Counted from the stretch's first letter, positions 32,703 to 42,366 are shown. The stretch: DNA of 64,000 nt from Jatrophihabitans sp035642535 (GCA_035642535.1 DASQSE010000117.1:23293-87292), one strand, 5' to 3'. Numbers and translations: made by a program. The notes: generated from the sequence alone by a model not told the origin.

Positions 32703-35057
32703 GTGGCCGCGTCGCCCGCCCGCCCGCCGGACGGCGATGCGCGGACGCCGCACACGCTCGTCGACTGGCTGCGCGCCCGCGACGACGGCCGGCTCGCCCG
32801 GCTGCTCCGGCTGCGCCCGGACCTCGCCCGCCCGGCACCACCCGACCTCGCCGCGCTGGCCTCCCGCATCGGCGTCCGCACCTCGACCCAGCGCGCCGTC
32901 GACGGACTGGACGCCTACGCGCTTCGAACCCTCGAGACCCTGGTCCTCGCCGGTGACGGCGACGCCGTGGCGCGGCCGCCCGACGTCGACCTGGAGCCGC
33001 TGTTCGATCTCGGCCTGATCTGGGGCGATGCCGACACCGTGTACCTCGTACCGACCGTCCGGGAGTCCGTCGGACCGCATCCGGCGGGGCTGGGTCGGCC
33101 GGCCGCCACCCTGTTCGCGCTGGTGCCCGATCTGCAGCTCGTCCCGGTGCTACGCCACCTCGGGCTGCCACCCGCGGGCCAGCCGCGCGCCGGCGACTCG
33201 GTCGCCGCCGTCCTTGCCGACCCGGAGCGGGTGGCCGCGCTGCTGGGCGAGTGCGACGCGGCCGAACGCGAGGTGCTCGCCCAGCTCGCCGCGGGGCCGC
33301 CGGTGGGAACCGTCCGCAACACCCGCCTGGCGACGACCGACCCGCAACCGTCCGCCCCGCACCGGCTCATCAACCGCGGCCTGCTCGCCCCCATCGACAC
33401 CCAGCGGGTCGAGCTGCCGCGCGAGATCGGGCTCGCGCTGCGCACCGGCGCGGAGCCGGCCGCCGCGCAGCCCCCGGCAGTCGAGCTGGTCACGCGTGAG
33501 CCGGCCGAGCTAGACCGACTTGGCACGACCGCGGTGCTCGAGCTGCTCCGGCTGGTCGACGCGCTCGCCGAGACGTGGGCGGCGCAGCCGCCGCCGCTGC
33601 TGCGCTCCGGCGGCGTCGGCGTCCGAGAACTGCGGCGTACCGCGAAGGACCTCGGCGTCGACGAGCAGACCGCGGCGCTGGCGGCCGAGGTGGCGTACGC
33701 GGCCGGCCTGATCAACTCCACGAACGGGCCGGAGCCCGCCTTCCTACCCAGCACCGAGTACGACTCGTGGCGCGGCCACCGACCGGCCGGCCGGTGGATC
33801 ACGCTCGCCACCGCGTGGCTCACCATGACCCGCCAGCCCAGCCTGGTCAACCAGCGCGGTGATCGGGACCGGATGATCACTGCGCTGAGCCCGGACGCCG
33901 AGCGCGGCACCGTCCCGGCGCTGCGCCGCAAGGTGCTCGACGTGCTGACCGGCCTGCCTCCCGGCGCGGCCCCGACGAGTCGGGCCCGCGTCCTGGACGT
34001 GCTGACGTGGCACGAGCCGCGGCGCTCAAGCGGGCAACGGCCGCTCGCCGAGGCGATCCTCGCGGAGGCCGACGTCCTGGGCCTGACCGCCGCGGGCGGG
34101 CTCACCGGTTACGCCCGCACCCTGCTGTCCGGGTCCGCACCCGCCGCCGAGGGTGCCCTCGCGTTCGCGCTGCCTGAACCCGTCGACCACTTCCTCCTGC
34201 AACCCGACCTCACCGCCGTGGTCCCGGGACCGCCGCAGCCGGCCATGGGCGCCGAGCTGGCGCTGCTGGCCGACCTCGAATCGACCGGCGGCGCCTACGT
34301 CTACCGGCTGACCGAGCGGTCGGTGCGCCGCGCGCTCGACGCCGGTCGCACCGGCGGGCAGCTGACCGCGTTCATCGAGCGGCATTCGCGCACGCCCATC
34401 CCGCAGGCGCTGCGCTACATGATCGAGGACGCGGCACGTCGGCATGGCGTGCTGCGCGCCGGTGCCGCGGTCTCGTACCTGCGCTGCGACGACGAGGCGC
34501 TGCTGGCCCGAGTGGTCGCCGACACCGCCGTCGCGGGGCTGCATTTGCGAGCGCTCGCGCCCACCGTCGTCGTCTCGGACGCGTCGACCGCGCGAGTGCT
34601 CGAGGTGCTGCGTGGAGCCGGGTACAGCCCGGCCGCGGAGGCTCCCGGTGGCGGACTGATCGCGCTCGGCGCCGACGCACCCCGCGCGCCCAGCCGGCCG
34701 CCGGCACGAACGTTCACCAGCCGCAGCACCGTCGAATCCGACGCCCAGCTGACCGATTTGGTGCGGCGTATCAGATCGGGGGACGCGTTGAGCGAACAGG
34801 CGCATCAGGTGCCGCCGATGGCGGCCCGACTGCCCGGCGTGACCTCGGCCGCGACGATGGAGCTGCTGCGCCGCGCGGTGCGCGGGGATCAACTCGTTTG
34901 GCTGCGACTGGCCGAGGCGGACGGCTCGACGACCGTGCACGAGATCGAGCCGATCTCGCTCGCCGCCGGCATGGTGCGCGGCTACGAACGCGGCCGGGAC
35001 GGGCTGGTCGCCTACCCCGTGCACCGCATCACGGCCATCCGCGCGATCGACGAGTAG
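32703..35057 (+). CDS. Helicase-associated (XPB/Ssl2 N-terminal-like) domain protein
   Basis: A 784-residue protein that lacks helicase motifs. It carries the Helicase_C_3/XPB-associated region (FLLQPDLTAVVPGPPQ, then LADLESTGGAYVYRLTERSVRRALDAG and RYMIEDAARRHG) and several winged-helix-like segments in the N-terminal half. It corresponds to the gene found immediately upstream of the XPB-like helicase throughout actinobacteria (Rv0862c type, as I recall). A partner or regulator of the helicase is likely. Starts with GTG. Confidence 0.85.
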   Translation: MAASPARPPDGDARTPHTLVDWLRARDDGRLARLLRLRPDLARPAPPDLAALASRIGVRTSTQRAVDGLDAYALRTLETLVLAGDGDAVARPPDVDLEPLFDLGLIWGDADTVYLVPTVRESVGPHPAGLGRPAATLFALVPDLQLVPVLRHLGLPPAGQPRAGDSVAAVLADPERVAALLGECDAAEREVLAQLAAGPPVGTVRNTRLATTDPQPSAPHRLINRGLLAPIDTQRVELPREIGLALRTGAEPAAAQPPAVELVTREPAELDRLGTTAVLELLRLVDALAETWAAQPPPLLRSGGVGVRELRRTAKDLGVDEQTAALAAEVAYAAGLINSTNGPEPAFLPSTEYDSWRGHRPAGRWITLATAWLTMTRQPSLVNQRGDRDRMITALSPDAERGTVPALRRKVLDVLTGLPPGAAPTSRARVLDVLTWHEPRRSSGQRPLAEAILAEADVLGLTAAGGLTGYARTLLSGSAPAAEGALAFALPEPVDHFLLQPDLTAVVPGPPQPAMGAELALLADLESTGGAYVYRLTERSVRRALDAGRTGGQLTAFIERHSRTPIPQALRYMIEDAARRHGVLRAGAAVSYLRCDDEALLARVVADTAVAGLHLRALAPTVVVSDASTARVLEVLRGAGYSPAAEAPGGGLIALGADAPRAPSRPPARTFTSRSTVESDAQLTDLVRRIRSGDALSEQAHQVPPMAARLPGVTSAATMELLRRAVRGDQLVWLRLAEADGSTTVHEIEPISLAAGMVRGYERGRDGLVAYPVHRITAIRAIDE

Positions 35058-35145
35058 CCGCTCCGCGGCCGACGACTTCGCAGGAACACTGCACCTGTCC
35101 GACCGGTTTGCGATACTGGACAGTCGCCTAGCTGCCTGGAGAACC

Positions 35146-36795
35146 GTGAACGACGGACCACTGATCGTCCAGTCCGACAAGACGCTACTGCTTGAAGTGG
35201 AGCATCCGCTCGCACCTGAAGCGCGCGCCGCAATCGCCCCATTTGCCGAGTTGGAGCGCAGTCCGGAGCACGTCCACACCTACCGGCTCACCCCTCTCGG
35301 ACTGTGGAACGCCCGCGCCGCCGGGCACGACGCCGAGCAGGTGGTGGACGCCCTCGTCCGCTACTCGCGCTACACCGTGCCGCACGCGCTGCTGGTCGAC
35401 GTCGCCGACACGATGGACCGCTACGGGCGTCTGCAGCTGGTCAAGCACCCCACGCACGGGCTCGTGCTCGTCTCGCTCGACCGCGCCGTGCTCGAGGAGA
35501 TCCTGCGGCAGAAAAAGATCGCACCGATGCTCGGGCAGCGCCTCGACGCGGACACCGTACTCGTCCACCCGTCCGAGCGCGGGCGGCTTAAGCAGGCGCT
35601 GCTGAAGGTCGGCTGGCCGGCCGAGGATCTCGCCGGCTACGTGAACGGCGAGGCACATCCGATCGAGCTCGACCAGCGCGAGTGGCACCTGCGCGACTAC
35701 CAGAAGCAGGCCGCCGAGATGTTCTGGGCAGGCGGCTCGGGCGTCGTCGTGCTGCCCTGCGGCGCCGGCAAGACGCTGGTCGGTGCCGCCGCGATGGCGC
35801 AGGCGCAGGCCACGACGCTGATCCTCGTGACGAACACCGTCGCCGGGCGGCAATGGCGCCGTGAGCTGCTGGCCCGTACCTCGCTGACCGACGAGGAGAT
35901 CGGCGAGTACAGCGGCGAGAAGAAGGAGATCCGGCCCGTCACCATCGCCACCTACCAGGTGATGACGACCCGGCGGAAGGGCGAGTACCGGCACCTCGAG
36001 CTGTTCGACTCGCGCGACTGGGGTCTGATCATCTACGACGAGGTGCACCTGCTGCCCGCGCCCATCTTCCGGCTGACCGCCGACCTGCAGTCCCGTCGCC
36101 GGCTGGGCCTGACCGCGACGCTGATCCGTGAAGACGGGCGGGAGGGCGACGTCTTCTCGCTCATCGGGCCGAAGCGCTACGACGCGCCGTGGAAGGACAT
36201 CGAGAACCAGGGCTGGATCGCGCCGGCGGACTGCACCGAGGTGCGCGTGACGCTCACCGACGCCGAGCGCATGACATACGCGACGGCCGAGCCCGAGGAC
36301 CGCTACCGCATCGCCGCCACCGCGCGGACGAAGCTGCCGGTGATCGAGTCGATCGTCGATCGCCATCCCAACGACCAGATCCTGGTCATCGGCGCGTACC
36401 TGGAGCAGCTCGACGACGTCGCCGACCACCTCGGCGGGATTCCGGTCATCCAGGGCTCCACGACGAACAAGGAGCGGGAGCGGCTCTACGACGAGTTCCG
36501 GCGCGGCGAGCAGCGCGTCCTCGTCGTCTCGAAGGTCGCGAACTTCTCCATCGACCTGCCCGAAGCCGCCGTCGCCGTGCAGATCTCGGGGACGTTCGGG
36601 TCACGACAGGAGGAGGCGCAGCGCCTCGGCCGGGTGCTTCGCCCGAAGCAGGACGGGCGGCAGGCGCACTTCTACACGGTCGTCGCGCGCGACACCCTCG
36701 ACGCCGAGTACGCCGCGCACCGGCAGCGCTTCCTCGCCGAGCAGGGCTATGCGTACACGATCGTCGACGCCGACGACCTGCTGCGTCCGCTGTAA
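35146..36795 (+). CDS. DNA repair helicase XPB (ERCC3-type)
   Basis: A 549-residue superfamily 2 helicase. The N-terminal damage-recognition-like domain (PLIVQSDKTLLLEVEHP) is followed by motif I LPCGAGKTLVGAAAM, motif II (DEVH, IYDEVHLLPA), motif III LTATLIREDG, a RED-containing loop, motif V VSKVANFSIDLPEA and motif VI QEEAQRLGRVLRPK. It is a 3'-5' helicase with ATP-dependent unwinding and annealing activity; its role in bacterial repair is not settled. GGAGA lies before the GTG. It heads a run of repair-related genes. Confidence 0.93.
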   Translation: MNDGPLIVQSDKTLLLEVEHPLAPEARAAIAPFAELERSPEHVHTYRLTPLGLWNARAAGHDAEQVVDALVRYSRYTVPHALLVDVADTMDRYGRLQLVKHPTHGLVLVSLDRAVLEEILRQKKIAPMLGQRLDADTVLVHPSERGRLKQALLKVGWPAEDLAGYVNGEAHPIELDQREWHLRDYQKQAAEMFWAGGSGVVVLPCGAGKTLVGAAAMAQAQATTLILVTNTVAGRQWRRELLARTSLTDEEIGEYSGEKKEIRPVTIATYQVMTTRRKGEYRHLELFDSRDWGLIIYDEVHLLPAPIFRLTADLQSRRRLGLTATLIREDGREGDVFSLIGPKRYDAPWKDIENQGWIAPADCTEVRVTLTDAERMTYATAEPEDRYRIAATARTKLPVIESIVDRHPNDQILVIGAYLEQLDDVADHLGGIPVIQGSTTNKERERLYDEFRRGEQRVLVVSKVANFSIDLPEAAVAVQISGTFGSRQEEAQRLGRVLRPKQDGRQAHFYTVVARDTLDAEYAAHRQRFLAEQGYAYTIVDADDLLRPL

Positions 36796-36798
36796 CTC

Positions 36799-37227
36799 GT
36801 GCAGACCTTCCTGCCGTACGCGGGCTTCGCGGACTCGGCCGGCGTGCTCGACGACGTGCGGCTGGGCAAGCAGCGTGTCGAGGCGTATCAGATCCTGCGG
36901 TCGCTGCTCGGCATCACGCAGGGCTGGCGGCATCACCCGGCGGTGAAGATGTGGCGCGAGCACACCGACGCACTCGTCGACTACGGCGTTGCGATGTGCC
37001 TGGAGTGGACGAACCGCGGCCGCGCCGACACCGTCGCGCAGAAACTGCGCGAGTTGCGCGGCGCCGGCTCTGCCGTGCTGCCGGCCTGGTTCGGGAACGA
37101 CGCCTTCCACGCCAGCCATCGCAGCAACCTGCTGCGCAAGGATCCGGAGTGGTACGGGCGGTTCGGTTGGGTGGAGCCTCCGGATCTGCCATATGTGTGG
37201 CCGGGCTCCAATACGATTCCGCAGTGA
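36799..37227 (+). CDS. Endonuclease V-like (MSMEG_6728 family) pyrimidine-dimer glycosylase-related protein
   Basis: A 142-residue protein with MQTFLPYAGFADSAGVLDDVRLGKQRVEAYQIL and GWRHHPAVKMWREH, the signature of the MSMEG_6728 family, which is distantly related to T4 endonuclease V-type pyrimidine dimer glycosylases. It begins three bases after the XPB stop and overlaps the DinB gene by four bases. Its position supports a DNA-damage role; catalysis is not demonstrated for the family as far as I know. Confidence 0.75.
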   Translation: MQTFLPYAGFADSAGVLDDVRLGKQRVEAYQILRSLLGITQGWRHHPAVKMWREHTDALVDYGVAMCLEWTNRGRADTVAQKLRELRGAGSAVLPAWFGNDAFHASHRSNLLRKDPEWYGRFGWVEPPDLPYVWPGSNTIPQ

Positions 37228-37769
37228 CGAACCCGCCGCCGCCCGCTCCCGAACCGGACGTCAAGGACTGGACGTGGGTCATCCGCGAGCCGTGCCCGAA
37301 CTGCGGCTATGACGCGCGACAGGTGACGAACGAAGACGTCCCGGAACGCACCGATCGTTATGCCGCGACGATCGCTGCCGCACTGGACGGTCCGAGCGCG
37401 ACCGCCCGGCCCGAGCCGAACGTGTGGTCGCCGCTCGAGTACGCCTGCCACGTCCGTGACGTCTGCACGCTGTTCGCGCAACGCCTCGACCTGATGCTTA
37501 CCGAGGACGACCCGCAGTTCGCCAACTGGGACCAAGACGTCACGGCGGTCGAGGAGCGGTACTGGGAGCAGCAGCCAGGCGTCGTGGCGAACGAACTCCG
37601 CGTCGCCGCGGCCGGAACCGCCGCGGCCTTCGCAGCGGTGGACGACAACCAGTGGCAGCGGCCCGCGCAACGCTCGGACGGCGCCGTGTTCACCGTCGAC
37701 ACCTTCGCCCGCTACTTCCTGCACGACCTCGCCCACCACGCATGGGACATCACCGGGCAGCGGTGGTAG
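37224..37769 (+). CDS. DinB family protein
   Basis: A 181-residue four-helix-bundle protein. SPLEYACHVRDVC provides the first His, and the C-terminal FLHDLAHHAWDI provides the further ligands of the DinB/YfiT metal site. It carries a short N-terminal CPNCGYDAR element. DinB-like proteins are often damage-inducible or act as thiol/metal-dependent transferases; the function here is unknown. Coupled by GTGA to the upstream gene. Confidence 0.82.
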   Translation: MTNPPPPAPEPDVKDWTWVIREPCPNCGYDARQVTNEDVPERTDRYAATIAAALDGPSATARPEPNVWSPLEYACHVRDVCTLFAQRLDLMLTEDDPQFANWDQDVTAVEERYWEQQPGVVANELRVAAAGTAAAFAAVDDNQWQRPAQRSDGAVFTVDTFARYFLHDLAHHAWDITGQRW

Positions 37770-37800
37770 CGACCGCCGCGGCGGCGCCTACGATCGCGGG

Positions 37801-38577
37801 GTGACGACTGCCTCCGCGCTTCGCCGCCTGCCGTTGGCAGTGACTGCCGCCGCCCTGCTTGCCGCGTGCACGTCGTCGGGCAGCGCCGGCGCGAGCGGCA
37901 CCGCGCCGGTGCCCAGCGGGATGCCTACCGCCGTGGCGAAGCTGAGCACGTTCATCTCGTCCGCTGCGCAGCGCGTCACGTCCGCGCATCTGCACGTCGG
38001 CATCAAGCTCAGCGCGGAGCAACTCTCCGGCCGCGGCGCCGAGCGGTTGTCCGACGGCGAAGTCGTCGCCCTTGACCTCACCGCGAATCTCGCGGGCGCG
38101 GGGGACATCCACGTCGTGTACGTGAACGGGACGACGTACGCGACGTTGCCCGCCTCGATGGATTCGTCCGGGAAATATCTGATCGTCACCTCGGACAGTC
38201 CGAACCCGGTGATCCATCAGCTCGCGCCCTACCTCGGCGCGGCGCTCGCCGCCGTCTCGCCGGGCCGGCTCGGCGCGATCGCGCGAGCCGCACCGTCCGT
38301 CGACGTCCAGGGCACGAGATCGGTCGCGGGTGTGCAGGCGACCCACTACTCGCTCGAGGTCGACCCGACGAAGCTGCCCAGCGACCTGCAGGACGCACTG
38401 CCCGTCAGCGGCCAGCCGTTGCCGCTCGACCTGTACGTCGCGCGGGACGGGAAGCTGGTCGAGGCCAGTCTGCATCTGAACGTGCAGGGTCAGGACATCC
38501 CGATCGACGTGAAATTCAGCGATTACAACGCCCCGGTGTCGATCACCCCGCCGACGCCGGGGCAGATCGGGCACTAG
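37801..38577 (+). CDS. LppX/LprG-like lipoprotein
   Basis: A 258-residue lipoprotein. The signal peptide ends in lipobox LAAC (Cys at about residue 22), followed by a Ser/Gly/Ala-rich linker and a domain with the LppX_LprAFG pattern: VTSAHLHVGIKLS, DIHVVYVNGTTYATLP, ATHYSLEVD and a closing FSDYNAPVSITPP. These proteins carry lipids or lipoglycans across the actinobacterial periplasm. Ligand unknown. Confidence 0.85.
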   Translation: MTTASALRRLPLAVTAAALLAACTSSGSAGASGTAPVPSGMPTAVAKLSTFISSAAQRVTSAHLHVGIKLSAEQLSGRGAERLSDGEVVALDLTANLAGAGDIHVVYVNGTTYATLPASMDSSGKYLIVTSDSPNPVIHQLAPYLGAALAAVSPGRLGAIARAAPSVDVQGTRSVAGVQATHYSLEVDPTKLPSDLQDALPVSGQPLPLDLYVARDGKLVEASLHLNVQGQDIPIDVKFSDYNAPVSITPPTPGQIGH

Positions 38578-38596
38578 ACACAGGCACAATGGCGCG

Positions 38597-40456
38597 GTGC
38601 ACGCCGCGCTCGAGATCCTCGCGCTCGCCGCAGTCGCGGGGTTCGTCTCCGGCTTCGCGCGCCGCCTGCAACGGTCCGAGCCGCTCGCGCTGGTGATAGT
38701 CGGGATCGGGCTGTCGTTCGTACCGCACTTCCTCGACATCGACTTGACGCCCGACCTCGTGCTGATCGGACTGCTGCCGCCGCTGCTCTACGCGGCGGCG
38801 ATCCGCACCAGCCTCGTCGACTTCAAGGCCAACCGCCGCGCGATCGTGCTGCTCTCGGTCGGGCTGGTCGCGTTTTCGACCGTGGTCGTCGGACTCGCGT
38901 CCTATTGGGTGGTGCCCGGCGCGACGGTCGCGACGGGCCTCGCGTTGGGCGCAGTCGTCGCCCCGACGGACGCGGTGGCGGCCACCACCGTCGCGCGCCG
39001 GGTCGGCATGCCGCGCCGCATCATCTCTATCCTCGAGGGCGAGAGCATGGTGAACGACGCGACGGCGCTGGTCGCGCTCAACACCGCGATCGCAGCGATC
39101 AGCGAGTCGGTGCGTCCATGGCGGGTCGGCTGGGACTTCGTCCGTGAGGCGGGCGGCGGCTTGCTCGTCGGACTGGCCGCCGCGCTCGTCCTCGGCCTGG
39201 TCCGGCGCCGCATCGACGACGCCGTCCTCGACACGACGCTTTCGTTCGCCGCGCCCTACGTCGCGTTTCTCCCCGCTCAGGAGATCAACGCATCCGGCGC
39301 ACTCGCCGTGGTCGTGACGGGGCTCATCCTCGGCCACATGGCGCCGCAATGGCAGTCGGCGGGTTCGCGCATCGCCGAGAACATCAACTGGCGCACCGTC
39401 CAATTCCTGCTCGAGAACGTCGTGTTCCTGCTGATCGGGCTGCAGATCCGGCCGCTCGTCACCAGCGTCGCGAATGGAGATCTGGCCTGGACGGAGGTGG
39501 TGTGGCCGTGCCTAGTCGTGCTCGCGGTGACGATCGCCGCCCGCATCGTATGGATGTTCGCGGTCGTGGCGATCTTGCGCGCGCTACGCATGCGCGCGTG
39601 GGACTGGCGGGTCACCGCAATTGTCTCCTGGGCCGGCATGCGCGGCGTCGTGACGCTCGCCGCGGTCTTCCTGCTCCCGCCGGACACGCCGCAGCGTGAG
39701 CTCCTCGCGCTCGTCGCGTTCAGCGTCGTCGCCGGGACGCTCCTCGTGCAGGGCCTCACGTTGCCCTGGGTCGTCCGGCGGGTGAACCTGCCCGCGCCTG
39801 ACGTCTCCGAGGACGTGCTGCAGGCCGCGGGGCTGGTCACCGCCGCGGCGCGGGCCGGGCTGGCCGTCCTCGACGAGATCGCGACGGACGACGATCCACC
39901 CGAAGTGCTGAACGAGCTGCGCAACCGCGCCAACAAGCGGAGCAACCGGCTGTGGGAGGCGCTCGGCCGTCCGCAGTCCGAGCTGGAGCCGCCGGCGGCC
40001 GCGTTTCGCCGGCTGCGCCTGCAGATGCTCTCGGCCGAGCGCGGCTCGATCCTCCAAGCCCGGGACAGCGGCGTGTACGACGACGAGGTGCTGCGCGTCG
40101 CGCTCAACGCGATCGACCTCGAAGAGTCGATGCTGGATCGCGTCGAGGATGCAGCGGTCCGCATTCAGGACGAGCTGGTCACCCCGCGCAAGCGTGCCGG
40201 CAAGTGCGAGCACCTGCGCGACGCACCGAAGATCGTGCGGCCGCGCACCCCGGAGGGCTGCGAGGAGTGTCTGCGCGACGGCACCCGGTGGGTGCATCTG
40301 CGGTTGTGCCTGACGTGCGGGCACGTCGGGTGCTGCGACTCCTCCCCGCAGAAGCACGCCGCAGCGCACTTCCGCGAGACGGAGCATCCGGTGATGCGCT
40401 CGATCGAGCCCGGCGAGGCGTGGCGCTGGTGCTACGTGGACGGCCTGCTCGGCTGA
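38597..40456 (+). CDS. CPA1 Na+/H+ antiporter with C-terminal ZnF-UBP domain
   Basis: A 619-residue fusion. Residues 1 to about 410 form an NhaP/CPA1 antiporter with about 12 TM helices, GAVVAPTDAVAATTVAR carrying the conserved ion-binding PTDxxA motif, and EGESMVNDATALV with the ND pair. A cytosolic helical linker follows. Residues from about 535 form a ubiquitin-type zinc finger: CEHL, CEECLRDG, CLTCGHVGCCDSS and HAAAHFRETEHPVM, supplying Cys and His ligands. It exchanges Na+ or K+ for protons; the zinc finger may sense or dock a partner. Bacterial ZnF-UBP fusions of this kind are known but unexplained. Confidence 0.88.
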   Translation: MHAALEILALAAVAGFVSGFARRLQRSEPLALVIVGIGLSFVPHFLDIDLTPDLVLIGLLPPLLYAAAIRTSLVDFKANRRAIVLLSVGLVAFSTVVVGLASYWVVPGATVATGLALGAVVAPTDAVAATTVARRVGMPRRIISILEGESMVNDATALVALNTAIAAISESVRPWRVGWDFVREAGGGLLVGLAAALVLGLVRRRIDDAVLDTTLSFAAPYVAFLPAQEINASGALAVVVTGLILGHMAPQWQSAGSRIAENINWRTVQFLLENVVFLLIGLQIRPLVTSVANGDLAWTEVVWPCLVVLAVTIAARIVWMFAVVAILRALRMRAWDWRVTAIVSWAGMRGVVTLAAVFLLPPDTPQRELLALVAFSVVAGTLLVQGLTLPWVVRRVNLPAPDVSEDVLQAAGLVTAAARAGLAVLDEIATDDDPPEVLNELRNRANKRSNRLWEALGRPQSELEPPAAAFRRLRLQMLSAERGSILQARDSGVYDDEVLRVALNAIDLEESMLDRVEDAAVRIQDELVTPRKRAGKCEHLRDAPKIVRPRTPEGCEECLRDGTRWVHLRLCLTCGHVGCCDSSPQKHAAAHFRETEHPVMRSIEPGEAWRWCYVDGLLG

Positions 40457-40459
40457 CGC

Positions 40460-41714
40460 CTACGCCGGGGTGCTCACCAGCGCCCGACGAATCCGCTCGT
40501 AGTGCCGGGCAAGCTCGCGATCCGCGTCCGCGAAGGTCGACTCGGCGATCTGCACCGCGGGCTCCAGGGTTGGCCACGACGCCACCAGCCGGTGCCGCAA
40601 CCCGTCGGGGCGGATGCGACGCGTAGGCCGACGCCTGGTATCGCAGCGAGAGTTGCTCGGCCGTCCGCACCGCGTTCGCCGGCTTCGTTACCGCCGCCTG
40701 CACTTTCGAGCGCCAAGCACCTGGGTCGGCGCCATCGGTGAGCGCTGCGCGGCGCGCCGCCTGTCGTGCCTCTCGATCGAAGAGCATGACCCGGCTGAGC
40801 TCGCGGGCACCCGCGGTGCCGCCGAGCCGGACGCCGAGCGCGTCCGCATAGGTTTCTGCACGCTGATGGTCCTGGGCGGCCGTGCGCGCGAGCCCAAGAT
40901 GCGCCCAGACGAAGACGCGATGGATGGGCCAGCACACGAGTTGGAAGAACCACTCGATGATCGAGCGGTATCGCGAGCCGACGTGCTCCGGGTCGAAGAT
41001 GACGGCCAGTCGCGCAAAGGTCGTCAACGCCGGTTGCGTGGTGAAGGCGGTCGTCGGGTCGCCGTTCACGAGGTGCCCGAGCTCGTGCCCGAGCAGGGCC
41101 AGCCGGGCATCCGGGCCCAGCGAACCCCACAGCGGGAGGCCGAGGGTCAGGACGGTTCGACGACGCAGGCCGCTGCGCCCGCACGACGCCGTCCAGTCCT
41201 GCCTGATCAGAAGGATGTCGATGCGCGGCGCACCGACCGCGATCCGGGCCTGCTCGACGATGGCATGGAGCTGCGGCGCATCCAGCGACGTCACCTCGCC
41301 GGTGCGGAAGCCGATCTTCGGGAACCGAATGCGGCACTCGATCGCGATCAGGACGAGCGCGAAGCCGAGGATGCGCAGCACGTCAGGACCAATAATCAGC
41401 CAGTAGACGCCACCCGCGAACAGTGCGAGGTCGAACAGCAGCAGTGCGACCGAGGCGCTGAGCAGGACGAGCCGACTACGAGTCGCGGCCGGCCGCTCGG
41501 GCAACGTCCCACTCAGTTCGTCGATAAGTTGCCGGTTCAGGTCGAACGCACGACGCCGGGCGCGCAGTTGTGACTGCTTCAGCGGTTTGCCCTTCGGGAT
41601 GCCACGCTCCTCGAGGTTCCATTCACACTCGGGACACCACGCCGGTTGTTCGGCAAGCCGCGCCAACCCGCTCGAACACTGCGGGCAGCGCTGCACCGTG
41701 TCGGCCGCCGTCAC
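40460..41714 (-). CDS. M48 family metallopeptidase, apparent +1 frameshift near the C-terminus
   Basis: A membrane zinc protease of about 417 residues if one base is removed. An N-terminal zinc-knuckle pair (CPQC, CPEC) is followed by two TM helices near residues 80-125, then LLGHELGHLVNGDP with the HExxH motif, and AETYADALGVRL with the third ligand Glu. The reading frame is good up to YASHPP. There, a run of four G at 40607-40610 (CCCC on the coding strand) breaks it. Skipping one base restores DGLRHRLVASWPTLEP... to a TAG at 40460-40462, four bases beyond the antiporter stop. Without the correction the frame runs antisense through the antiporter to 40179. Sequencing error or a true mutation cannot be told apart. 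Confidence 0.8.
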
Positions 41715-41763
41715 GGCGAAGATCGTGACACATCCAGGCGTTCCCCGCGCTGCGGCGTGTTCG

Positions 41764-42339
41764 TTAGCGGCGCACCGCGGCCAGCAGCGCGGTGTAGGAG
41801 GCGACTAGCTCGGCGCGCTCGGCCGCGAGCAGCGGGTCGTCGAGATCGCAGCCGGCCTCGACCCAATCGTCCGAATGCCGCATCGCCTGGACGCGATGGT
41901 GTGCCGCGGTGCGGACGGACTCGGGCCGCACCGAGTAGACGTAGCTGTACAACTCGACCAGGGCCGCCGCGAGGTCGTCATCGGACAACTCGGCCTCGCG
42001 CTGGTGCATCCGGTGCACCCGCCACCATTCGACCTCGCGCCACGCGGCCTCGGCCGGGTGCACGGTCAGCTGCCCGTCCCGGACGACCAGGGCATAGAAG
42101 CGGCGCATCAACGCGCGGGCGCGCGGCGGGTCGTTGTCGGGGTACGGCGCCCACAGCTGGTTGGCGCGCAGCACCAGCCACGCGCCGTACCCGCTCTTCG
42201 GCCACGACATGCCGAACCCGATGCGCACCATGCCGACTGCCGCGCGCAGGAACGGCCGCCACTCGCGTCGGTAGTAGGCCGCCCAGCCGTCGCACTCGGC
42301 GTTGCCGAGCGCCACCGGATCGAAGCTGCGCGCCCCCAC
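41764..42339 (-). CDS. Conserved hypothetical protein
   Basis: A 191-residue soluble protein without a domain that I recognise. Features include RREWRPFLRAAVGMVRIGFGMSW, many Trp and Arg residues in the first 110 positions, and a C-terminal helical part ending LLAAERAELVASYTALLAAVRR. Strong codon bias and length suggest a real gene. It starts with GTG and lacks a clear ribosome site. It is divergent from the processive glycosyltransferase gene with a family A repeat between them, and lies 49 bases from the M48 gene. Confidence 0.65.
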   Translation of the reverse strand: MGARSFDPVALGNAECDGWAAYYRREWRPFLRAAVGMVRIGFGMSWPKSGYGAWLVLRANQLWAPYPDNDPPRARALMRRFYALVVRDGQLTVHPAEAAWREVEWWRVHRMHQREAELSDDDLAAALVELYSYVYSVRPESVRTAAHHRVQAMRHSDDWVEAGCDLDDPLLAAERAELVASYTALLAAVRR

Positions 42340-42366
42340 GAGGCGGAATCATCCCCCAGCTCTTCC

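Noticed and set aside
40179..40459. C-terminal extension of the M48 protease
   Set aside because: Antisense to the antiporter and Arg/Ser-rich; arises from the frameshift at 40607-40610.
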